In this document: positions 1 to 6,618 of the stretch, one piece after another
Layout of the letters: each line of letters starts with the position of its first letter
Position numbering within the stretch: the first letter of the stretch is position 1
Assembly (NCBI GenBank): GCA_017480325.1
Contig: JAFVAY010000006.1
Location: 1-64,000, forward strand
Source: Clostridiales bacterium
Lineage (GTDB): Bacteria; Bacillota; Clostridia; Saccharofermentanales; Saccharofermentanaceae
DNA length: 64,000 bases
Reading direction: 5' to 3'
The notes under the pieces: model-generated
What the model was told of the DNA's origin: nothing
Database searches by the model: none
What the model saw: only the letters and a program-made list of their open reading frames with translations
Program-made: the position numbers and the translations under genes

Positions 1-1
1 T

Positions 2-628
2 AAGCAGGAGCAATTAGAGAATCCCGGTCACAGGAGCGTTACTTTGGATGTTCGAGCAGACGGAACCGAAGGAAGCAGACATAATATAGAGATGCAAAGA
101 GACCTGGCTGAAGCAAGTCCAAAGAGGGCAAGATATCATTCTAGCCTTATGGATACGAAGATGTTAGCGCCACAGGAGGAGCTTGATAAGCTTAACGATT
201 CGTACGTTATCTTCGTTACAGAAGGGGATGCAAGAGGGGACGGTCAAATAATTAATCGATATGAGATGATAGATCTTGATAATGGCAGGAAATTTGGCGA
301 CGGCAGGCATATAATATATGTAAACAGTACATATGTTGATGACAAGACGGATCTGGGGAAGCTGGTACATGACTTCCTATGTAAGGATCCTAATGATATG
401 TACTACGAGGTATTGGCGAATAAAATGAGATACCTTAAGGAAACAAAAGAAGGGAGAGCGAAGATGTATAGTGAGATTGAGAGAATAAGAGAAGAAGGCA
501 GAGAAGAACGTAGTATAGAGATGGCTATGGAAATGATCGCTGACGGAGTATCCATAGAATTAGTATCCAAGTATTCCGGTCTGCCTATTGAAAGAGTCTT
601 GCAACTCGCTGAGCCGAAGGCAGTCTGA
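2..628 (+). CDS. Rpn/PD-(D/E)XK family nuclease (putative transposase), 5' end outside window
   Basis: The reading frame is open to the left edge, so this is the C-terminal part (about 208 codons) of a longer gene. Reading from base 2, a TLDV segment is followed by NIEMQ, which matches the D and ExQ positions of the PD-(D/E)XK core in the Rpn recombination-promoting nuclease / PDDEXK_2 transposase family. The C-terminal 60 residues are a charged helix (EIERIREEGREER) ending in a small helical domain, as is common in this family. Such proteins are abundant in gut Clostridia and often multicopy; their role is thought to be DNA cleavage in recombination, but most are uncharacterised. An internal TTG at 44 is not a likely start because the conserved core extends upstream of it. 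Confidence 0.75.
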   Translation, partial: KQEQLENPGHRSVTLDVRADGTEGSRHNIEMQRDLAEASPKRARYHSSLMDTKMLAPQEELDKLNDSYVIFVTEGDARGDGQIINRYEMIDLDNGRKFGDGRHIIYVNSTYVDDKTDLGKLVHDFLCKDPNDMYYEVLANKMRYLKETKEGRAKMYSEIERIREEGREERSIEMAMEMIADGVSIELVSKYSGLPIERVLQLAEPKAV

Positions 629-651
629 TATTCGACCTGAGTTTTATCCCC

Positions 652-1038
652 CTACCCCAGATCTTCAGCGCCGAAGGGATGGGGGCAGAGGTCGGCGACC
701 TTATAGGTTACGCTCTCCCCTTCCGTTGACATTAAGACTATATCGGCAGTCTCATCTATAAATTCAGATATTACCTGCCTGCACATAAAGCAGGGCGAAC
801 CGATCCGGCCGGAGCCGACCATAACGTAAAGCTTTACTATATCGCCAGGGCGACAGCCTTCGGATGCTGCCTTGAAGATGGCTGTTCTCTCCGCACATAC
901 GGTCGCACCATACGAAGCGTTCTCGATATTAACACCGGTGAACTCCCGGCCGTCGCGAGTAACCGCAATAGCACTTACAGGGTAATTCGAATATGGACTG
1001 TATGAATTCCGAAGATTATCCTTAAGCTTACGTAACAT
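652..1038 (-). CDS. cdd: cytidine deaminase
   Basis: A 128-residue protein of normal length for homotetrameric cytidine deaminase, which converts cytidine or deoxycytidine to uridine forms in cytosolic pyrimidine salvage. The zinc site is complete: C-A-E (with the catalytic glutamate) near residues 48-50 and P-C-x-x-C near residues 82-86. The N-terminal SPYSNYPVSA segment and NIENASYG substrate loop are typical. A GGAGG site lies 8-10 nt before the ATG. It stands alone, 3' end facing the Rpn-type gene. A TATAAT element lies about 60 nt upstream but without a convincing -35. Confidence 0.93.
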   Translation of the reverse strand: MLRKLKDNLRNSYSPYSNYPVSAIAVTRDGREFTGVNIENASYGATVCAERTAIFKAASEGCRPGDIVKLYVMVGSGRIGSPCFMCRQVISEFIDETADIVLMSTEGESVTYKVADLCPHPFGAEDLG

Positions 1039-1171
1039 GCTAGTCCCTCCTTACGGCACCCTAAAATAATTCACCGCTGATTATGTATATATTATATGAC
1101 GATTACAGCCACACATACTGCCATAAATATCTATGGTGATTAATTATACACCACGGCAGGATGTTACATAT

Positions 1172-1762
1172 TTAATCCGTGAATCCAAGATCTATATTTC
1201 TAATATTTGCAATTATCGAAGCATCTATCAGCGCATCCAGCAACGAATTATCAAAGCTATACGGATCCATTATTCTGATAAATATTACATCCCTGATCTC
1301 GGCAAATCCTGAATTCAAATATCTCTTCTTACGAGATTCAGACTTTTCATAATAACCGTCCCTATCCATCGCACCATCAGACTCGATACAAATCGGAATA
1401 TCCAACTCCGGAACAAAGAATGTAACGTCCGGATAAAACTGATTAAAGGAACCGCATTTTACTTCTATCTCAGATTTAAACTCATATCCTCTATTCTCTA
1501 GAGTCTTACATATTATCAGCTCATTCTTTGAACGTAGAAATTGGCCTTTATATTCGATACGTTTGGTTTTGTCACATTCCCACATATTAGGATCATGGTG
1601 AATATACATAACGCTATTTCCGGCACGTGTACCAAACGTCCCGTTCGGAAGCTTAGAAAGTCTGTCTTTATAATATGCTATCAGCAATTCATGATGTGTT
1701 TTGTTGATCATGAAATAATTGTACATAAGATTATGGCATAGAAGCCCGACAATTTTCGACAT
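1172..1762 (-). CDS. orphan protein with a PD-(D/E)XK nuclease-like core
   Basis: 196 residues, not recognised as a named family. The middle shows E-x(n)-YPD-x(n)-E-S-D-G followed by a basic helix (ESRKKRYLNSGF) and a strand with an arginine. This resembles the core of VSR/DUF559-type and TnsA-like PD-(D/E)XK endonucleases, where PD and ExD/ExK residues bind metal. The usual K of ExK reads D here, so activity is uncertain. The gene is more AT-rich than its neighbours, has no Shine-Dalgarno site at any of its possible ATG starts (1762, 1726, 1711), and its 5' end lies inside a 10-bp-phased repeat. It is flanked by intergenic DNA on both sides and looks like an accessory gene. Homing, restriction or repair roles are all possible. 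Confidence 0.5.
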   Translation of the reverse strand: MSKIVGLLCHNLMYNYFMINKTHHELLIAYYKDRLSKLPNGTFGTRAGNSVMYIHHDPNMWECDKTKRIEYKGQFLRSKNELIICKTLENRGYEFKSEIEVKCGSFNQFYPDVTFFVPELDIPICIESDGAMDRDGYYEKSESRKKRYLNSGFAEIRDVIFIRIMDPYSFDNSLLDALIDASIIANIRNIDLGFTD

Positions 1763-1782
1763 AAATCGACAATAATCGACAA
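1747..1782. repeat. four CGACA repeats phased at 10 bp over the start of the orphan nuclease-like gene
   Basis: CGACA begins at 1747, 1757, 1767 and 1777, that is once per helical turn, usually within a longer TCGACA(A/T)A context; a fifth CGACA is at 1812. The array covers the apparent start codon (1760-1762) and the region just upstream. Exact helical phasing suggests one face of a protein-binding array. Operator, iteron or homing-target roles cannot be distinguished from sequence alone. Confidence 0.6.
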
Positions 1783-1818
1783 TTCTGAGGTCGCGTGCAA
1801 ACTACCCACATCGACACG

Positions 1819-1928
1819 TCTCTCTTTTCGATAAGAAACGTGATTATACAGAGACTACCTCAGATACTTTTGGAGAAAATCTCTCTTTTCCGCCAAAATT
1901 TCTGATTTACAGAGACTACTTCAGAGAC
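1819..1928. repeat. two imperfect ~49-bp direct repeats upstream of the AraC gene
   Basis: Copy 1 (about 1819-1867) and copy 2 (about 1880-1928) both start with TCTCTCTTTTC and end with ACAGAGACTAC(C/T)TCAGA followed by GAC or TAC, at a period of about 61 bp; their middles differ. Within each copy TCTCT at the start can pair with AGAGA near the end. The second copy ends 39 bp before the AraC start codon, so a role as paired regulator binding sites is plausible but unproven. Confidence 0.55.
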
Positions 1929-1967
1929 GTGCAGGTATATTATTATGAAGAAAGCGAGGAAACCCAC

Positions 1968-2704
1968 ATGCCAGAACACACCCCGGATAAGATCTCATTC
2001 ATTAAATTCCTGCCGAGAGAGCCTGAGCTTATTCACGCGCCCTACATTCCCGAGATGGACTTCTACACCGCCATCAGGACCGGCGACGTGAAGAAGGTCA
2101 GAAAGCTTTGCAGCAACGAGGTTTTTCACGAGAAGGAAGGCCTTGGGGTGCTTTCAGACGACAGCCTTCGTAATATGAAGTATCATTTCGTAATATCCAC
2201 CGCACTTATCGCGAGGCAGTGTATCGAGGGCGGGCTTCAGTTGTCCGAGGCCTACAGCATGAGCGACTACTACATAAAGCTCGTGGACAGGACTGACAGC
2301 ATCCCGAGGATCTCCGCCATTCATGACGAGATGGCCCTGGCCTATGCCGAGAGGATGCGTAAGCTTCCGAAGGAGAATATATACTCGAAGCCCGTGACCC
2401 ACCTGATCGACTACATCCTGGAACACCTTGATACCAGGATCACTATGCCAGACCTTTGTAAACACACAGGCCTCAGTGCCTCTCATATCTCGAGGATATT
2501 CAAGCAGGAGACCGGCAGCTCCGTCTCGGAATATATTCTTCAGAAGAAGCTTGATACCGCCAGAAACATGCTGGATTACTCGGACTACCCGATATCCTTC
2601 ATCTCTCACACGCTTGCCTTCCCCTCCCAAAGCTATTTCACGAGGGTCTTCAAAAAAAATACGGAATGACTCCGGGCAAATACAGATCGACAAGCGTCAA
2701 ATAA
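1968..2704 (+). pseudogene. AraC-family regulator, frameshifted near the 3' end at an A8 run
   Basis: A transcription regulator with about 145 residues of sensor domain and two C-terminal AraC helix-turn-helix motifs (DLCKHTGLSASHISRIFKQ and ISHTLAFPSQSYFTRVFKK). The ATG at 1968 is chosen because GAGGA lies at 1956-1960, 7 nt upstream; GTG at 1929 and ATG at 1944 are alternatives. After FTRVFKK the frame ends at TGA (2669). One extra base at the A8 run (2652-2659) would restore the family ending KKYGMTPGKYR and run to TAA at 2702-2704. This could be a sequencing error, a real recent mutation, or slippage on the poly-A tract. The lost part is only the end of the second HTH helix. It converges on the GH43 gene 5 nt away. 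Confidence 0.8.
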
Positions 2705-2709
2705 ACTCG

Positions 2710-4299
2710 TCAGGTAAATACTATACTTCGAAGCTGGATCTTACGCGCACCGTGATATATGAGATACAGAGGCTGAACCCCCTCAGGGAACTGCGCCGAT
2801 ATACTGACATAATTCCATGCAAGCTCGTCTTCATTATCGATTCCGTCGAGGCTGATCTTACCTATGATCTCCCCGTTGATATCCGTCTTCACATCAAGCC
2901 AACAATTCTCGGGCAAAGCCCCGACTTCTTTCTCATGCGTGTGCCCCGTGCCTCGATCATCGATCCTTACGGGACCGTCGTAAACCACGCGATTTGCATC
3001 CGTCTCATAACGGAACTCCACTCCTATCTCAGAGGTATTGGAGTAATCAAAGAATTTGTATCCTATTAGCGTTCCGTCCTCGATCTCGCCTATAAAGCGA
3101 TCCTCTCCGAGATTGGTTACATTAGGGAAAGGTATAGGATATACGCAGTTGGAGCCGTGTGGCATATCACCGTTAGTCAGATTGCAACAGATAATTGCAG
3201 GATACGTCCCGACTGCAGGCAACGCCCATTCGCTCAACCCGCAGCTTGTGATCTCCACCTGAGGTATACTTCCATCCTCCTTGATGTAAATCTTCTCCGC
3301 ACAGACCTGACGGCTGTAATCTGATTTATGTGTAAGTCTGTGATAGAACACATACCACTGACCGTTGATCTCCACGATGCTTCCGTGGGTTGTACCGGTC
3401 ATGTTGAGCTTATCCTTCTCGCTTCGTCCGTTAAGTCCTACGTCGCCGTTTGAGACAATAGTGCCTCCGAAGACGAAGTCCTTATCCGGGTAATCGCTCA
3501 CGGCGTAGCAAAGTTCATGATTCTGCCAGGATGAAAAGACAAAATAGTATTTCGAGCCCACCTTACGCATGGAAGGGCCTTCGAAGAACGGATGCTCCTC
3601 GAAGCTCGTGCCCTTAACCTTATAAGGGATGATGTGGTGCGGCTCCTCCTTGACCGTGAGCATATCGTCCTCGAGAACCACCATAATGGGGCCGTTAATG
3701 CTGTCAGGATACGAGAGTATCTCCTCGCGGGTCCTGCCGAACATCTCCGCCTCTACGTCAAGCTTCCCCGAGGTAAGAAAATCCTCTTCCTCCTCGAATC
3801 CGTACTGCGTTCCGTAGTAAATGCGAATTACGCCGTTATCATTCAGCGCCGCGGGGTCAAAGCAGACGTATTTCTTCATTACTCGTCCGTCACTGTAGTG
3901 AACATTCCCGAGATACTCGTACGGTCCCTGGGGCTTATCGCTCACCGCGACGCTTATGGGGTTATGGTAGCCGCCGTTGCCGTAATCGCCGCCCATGCAG
4001 TAGTAAAGGTAGTATTTGCCGTCGTTTCCCTGAACCACATCAGGAGCAAACATATACGGCAGCTTCTCAGAATAAAGCGGGTCTTGGGAAGCCTTATAAG
4101 ACACGCCCTCGTAGCGCCAATCAGACAGATCATCCACAGGCGCGGAATACACCACATAGTCGAGCATACAGAAGGTATAGCCGCCCTCCTTATCGTGAGA
4201 TCCGTAGACATACACACGGTCGCCGAACACATGAGGCTCGCCGTCAGGAACGTACTCATTCAAGGGTAAATACGGATTAAAGACCTGCTTACTCTGCAT
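2710..4299 (-). CDS. glycoside hydrolase family 43 enzyme (arabinofuranosidase/xylosidase type)
   Basis: 529 residues with no signal peptide, so probably a cytosolic enzyme acting on imported arabino- or xylo-oligosaccharides. The GH43 five-bladed propeller occupies about residues 1-350: DGEPHVF near residue 19 supplies the catalytic base, CFDPAALND the pKa-modulating aspartate, and FFEGPSMRK the general acid glutamate. The last ~150 residues form a beta-sandwich resembling a CBM6-type module. It is the last gene of a four-gene operon with a 5-nt gap after uppP, an unusual partner for GH43. The damaged AraC gene that converges on it is the obvious candidate regulator. Exact substrate cannot be assigned. 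Confidence 0.85.
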   Translation of the reverse strand: MQSKQVFNPYLPLNEYVPDGEPHVFGDRVYVYGSHDKEGGYTFCMLDYVVYSAPVDDLSDWRYEGVSYKASQDPLYSEKLPYMFAPDVVQGNDGKYYLYYCMGGDYGNGGYHNPISVAVSDKPQGPYEYLGNVHYSDGRVMKKYVCFDPAALNDNGVIRIYYGTQYGFEEEEDFLTSGKLDVEAEMFGRTREEILSYPDSINGPIMVVLEDDMLTVKEEPHHIIPYKVKGTSFEEHPFFEGPSMRKVGSKYYFVFSSWQNHELCYAVSDYPDKDFVFGGTIVSNGDVGLNGRSEKDKLNMTGTTHGSIVEINGQWYVFYHRLTHKSDYSRQVCAEKIYIKEDGSIPQVEITSCGLSEWALPAVGTYPAIICCNLTNGDMPHGSNCVYPIPFPNVTNLGEDRFIGEIEDGTLIGYKFFDYSNTSEIGVEFRYETDANRVVYDGPVRIDDRGTGHTHEKEVGALPENCWLDVKTDINGEIIGKISLDGIDNEDELAWNYVSISAQFPEGVQPLYLIYHGARKIQLRSIVFT

Positions 4300-4304
4300 A
4301 ACTG

Positions 4305-5174
4305 TTACCCCATCTTAAGAAGGCCGGCGATGCCTAGGATAATAAATATCACGCCGACGGCGATCCTGTACCATCCGAACACGGTAAAATCGTGCTTTCT
4401 GATATACGCCATCAGCTTCTTTATAACGAACCACGAGACTATGAAAGCGACCGCCATTCCCACAAGGAGCATCGCTATCTCAGCACCTGTGACATCGCCC
4501 TCGAACTTCAGTATCTTAAGAAGGCTCGCCCCGAGCATTACCGGCACAGCGAGGAAGAACGTGAACTTAGCTGCTGCCTCACGGCTTATACCGATCCCGA
4601 TCGATCCTACGATAGTGGATCCCGACCTCGAGGTGCCCGGGAACACCGCCGCGATAAGCTGGAAGGCACCGATAAGGAAAGCCTGCGGATACGTGATCTC
4701 ATCAATACTCTTAGTATGAGGCTCCTTGTCCTTCATCCACCTCTCCACGACTATAAACGCGACACCGAATACTATCAGCATGATGGACACGCATACCCAG
4801 TTATAGAAAAGCTCATCAAGGAAATCATCGAAAAGTATTCCCACCACTGCCGCGGGCACACAGGCAACCAGGATCTTAAACCACATAACGAACTTATCGG
4901 CCTTTACCCATCTGCCTATACCGTCCTTTTTCCAAGGGTGCTCGTTATCCTTAATACCGAAGGGCCACAATTCTTTCCAGTAAAGAACCACGACCGCGAG
5001 GATCGCGCCGAGCTGAATAACGACCAGGTAAAGCTTATAGAACTCCTCAGAGACATTAAGCTTCAGGAAGGAATCCAGCAATATCATATGCCCGGTAGAG
5101 CTTATGGGAAGCCACTCGGTAATACCTTCAACGATTCCGTAGATAATAGATACGATAAAATCAATAACACTCAT
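4305..5174 (-). CDS. uppP: undecaprenyl-diphosphate phosphatase
   Basis: 289-residue polytopic membrane protein of the BacA/UppP family. It removes one phosphate from undecaprenyl diphosphate so the lipid carrier for peptidoglycan and other wall polymers can be reused; overproduction gives bacitracin resistance in known systems. Both signature motifs are present: EGITEWLPISSTGH near residue 17 and PGTSRSG near residue 180, holding the catalytic glutamates, serine and arginine. About eight hydrophobic segments follow. It overlaps the patatin gene by 4 nt (ATGA), so the two are translationally coupled. Confidence 0.95.
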   Translation of the reverse strand: MSVIDFIVSIIYGIVEGITEWLPISSTGHMILLDSFLKLNVSEEFYKLYLVVIQLGAILAVVVLYWKELWPFGIKDNEHPWKKDGIGRWVKADKFVMWFKILVACVPAAVVGILFDDFLDELFYNWVCVSIMLIVFGVAFIVVERWMKDKEPHTKSIDEITYPQAFLIGAFQLIAAVFPGTSRSGSTIVGSIGIGISREAAAKFTFFLAVPVMLGASLLKILKFEGDVTGAEIAMLLVGMAVAFIVSWFVIKKLMAYIRKHDFTVFGWYRIAVGVIFIILGIAGLLKMG

Positions 5175-6082
5175 AAATAATTCAGATATCCTTTAAGATC
5201 TTCGAGACGCTCTTCGGCATCCTTCACTCCAAGATAATATAACGCGCCGAGTTTTTCCATATCGGATTCCAGACGCCCGATATCGTCAAGAGACCTGGAG
5301 GGCGTAATGGTAAACAGTCTGTGCTGCGCCGTAAGGTAATGAAGCTCGTCTATCTCGAGATTATAGCGCTCCGGTGTATGGCAAAGATCGTACGCCAGTG
5401 CCGGCTTGTCCTTATATATCCTCTCGATAAGCCTGAGCCTTCTGTCGGTGGGAAGCGGATCACGGTAGTCGTCGGATCTGGTCTTCACCACGATTATCTT
5501 CTTATACCCCTGCTCTATCGCCCACCTGTAGGGTATATTCACGCTGCAGCCGCCGTCGAGATTGTACGTGCCCTCCACCTCGACGGGAGCAGACACATAC
5601 GGCATCGAAGCCGAGGCCCTTATCGCCTGGAAGAGATCCTTGCAGTTTTTCTTCTCCCAGTAATGCGGACGCCCGGTATCGACATCAGTCGTGACCGCCA
5701 CGAACCTCCTTCCAGAGAAGGCCTCATAGTCAAAGGGCTCCACCCCGTCCAGCTCACCGAACACAAAGTCAAAGCCGATGACCCCGTGCTGGGTGATCAT
5801 CGGCTTAACGCCTACGTAATTACGGTCGTGACGGTAACGAAGATTGATCCTTCCGGATCTCCCGATCTGCCCGGCAGCGTAGTTCGCACCATTCATGGCT
5901 CCGGCGGACACACCGCACACACAGCTCATATTGATGTTCTCCTTCATCAGGACATCCAGTACGCCTGATGTATAAACTGCTCTGAAGGCACCTCCCTCTA
6001 AGACGATGCAGCCTTCCGTTATCTTATCTGAAGCATAACCCTTGGGAAGCTCGTCCCATCCCGAGTAGACCTTACTGTCCAA
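5171..6082 (-). CDS. patatin-like phospholipase
   Basis: 303 residues with the patatin Ser-Asp dyad: oxyanion-loop EGGAFRA near residue 30, GVSAG nucleophile elbow near residue 58, and NLDGG carrying the aspartate near residue 174. The family hydrolyses acyl esters of phospholipids or related lipids; the bacterial YjjU/RssA-like branch has about this length. No signal peptide or membrane segment is evident, so it should act in the cytosol or on the inner membrane face. It sits 5 nt after the flavodoxin gene and overlaps uppP, suggesting a link with membrane or carrier-lipid turnover, which is inference. Confidence 0.9.
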   Translation of the reverse strand: MDSKVYSGWDELPKGYASDKITEGCIVLEGGAFRAVYTSGVLDVLMKENINMSCVCGVSAGAMNGANYAAGQIGRSGRINLRYRHDRNYVGVKPMITQHGVIGFDFVFGELDGVEPFDYEAFSGRRFVAVTTDVDTGRPHYWEKKNCKDLFQAIRASASMPYVSAPVEVEGTYNLDGGCSVNIPYRWAIEQGYKKIIVVKTRSDDYRDPLPTDRRLRLIERIYKDKPALAYDLCHTPERYNLEIDELHYLTAQHRLFTITPSRSLDDIGRLESDMEKLGALYYLGVKDAEERLEDLKGYLNYL

Positions 6083-6087
6083 GGCTC

Positions 6088-6510
6088 TTACTTGATCCTC
6101 TTACCCTCTTCGAAGATAGCCCCGGGAGCACTGGGGATCAAGTCATCACTGGCCTTGCCATACTCGCTTCCGCCGCTCGTCGCGAAAGGAATGATCTTCT
6201 TCCCTGTAAAGTCGGCACCCTCAAGGAAGGTATTGATAATTCGGGGAGCCTTTCCCCACCAAAGAGGGAATCCCAGATAGATCTCGTCGTACTTTGAGAT
6301 GTCAGGCATTGTTCCGGCCATAGAAGGTCTGGTCTTATTGTCTTCCATCTCGGCATTGGATCTTGAGCCTCTGTCCTGCCAATCGAGATCATCGGCGGTA
6401 TAAGGAACCAAGGGAGTTATCTCGTAGAAATCGGCATCCAGCTCCTTCGCGAGCTCTCTGGCCTTCTGCGCCGTATTGCCTGACGTGGAAAAATATGCAA
6501 CAAGTTTCAT
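6088..6510 (-). CDS. flavodoxin
   Basis: 140 residues with the FMN-phosphate loop FSTSGNTAQKA near residue 8, then PLWWGKAPR and a third FMN-contact loop ATSGGSEYG. This is the flavodoxin-4 type common in Clostridia. It is slightly shorter than many homologues (about 150-170) but ends cleanly. GGAGG precedes the ATG by 7-8 nt. First gene of the operon flavodoxin - patatin - uppP - GH43. It probably carries electrons to an unidentified partner. Confidence 0.88.
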   Translation of the reverse strand: MKLVAYFSTSGNTAQKARELAKELDADFYEITPLVPYTADDLDWQDRGSRSNAEMEDNKTRPSMAGTMPDISKYDEIYLGFPLWWGKAPRIINTFLEGADFTGKKIIPFATSGGSEYGKASDDLIPSAPGAIFEEGKRIK

Positions 6511-6540
6511 AATTGCCTCCGGTTAAATTATTCGCTACCT

Positions 6541-6549
6541 ATTCTAGCA
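6541..6549 (-). promoter_or_regulatory. possible extended -10 promoter for the flavodoxin operon
   Basis: On the minus strand TGC-TAGAAT gives an extended -10 element about 30 nt before the flavodoxin ATG and just after the upstream terminator. No good -35 is seen. Confidence 0.35.
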
Positions 6550-6550
6550 T

Positions 6551-6592
6551 AAAAAATCCTCACAAATCGTCTTGAACTCTGATTTGTGAGGA
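6551..6592 (-). terminator. rho-independent terminator after the heptad-repeat gene
   Basis: A perfect 12-bp stem (TCCTCACAAATC with GATTTGTGAGGA, 12-nt loop) is followed on the minus strand by six T. A further TTGTGAGGA copy at about 6597-6605 could pair alternatively with the same arm. Confidence 0.9.
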
Positions 6593-6618
6593 CCGGTTGT
6601 GAGGATTTTAACAGATGA

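Noticed and set aside
2..1762. A mobile-element or integron boundary marked by the Rpn-type and nuclease-like genes
   Set aside because: No integrase, terminal inverted repeats or target duplications were found; each gene stands alone.
2705..3069. Continuation of a plus-strand frame beyond the AraC gene
   Set aside because: The restored AraC frame stops at 2704; the other frame lies antisense to GH43.
3592..4269. 225-codon frame antisense to GH43
   Set aside because: Opposite a well-conserved enzyme, with no start signal or recognisable domain.
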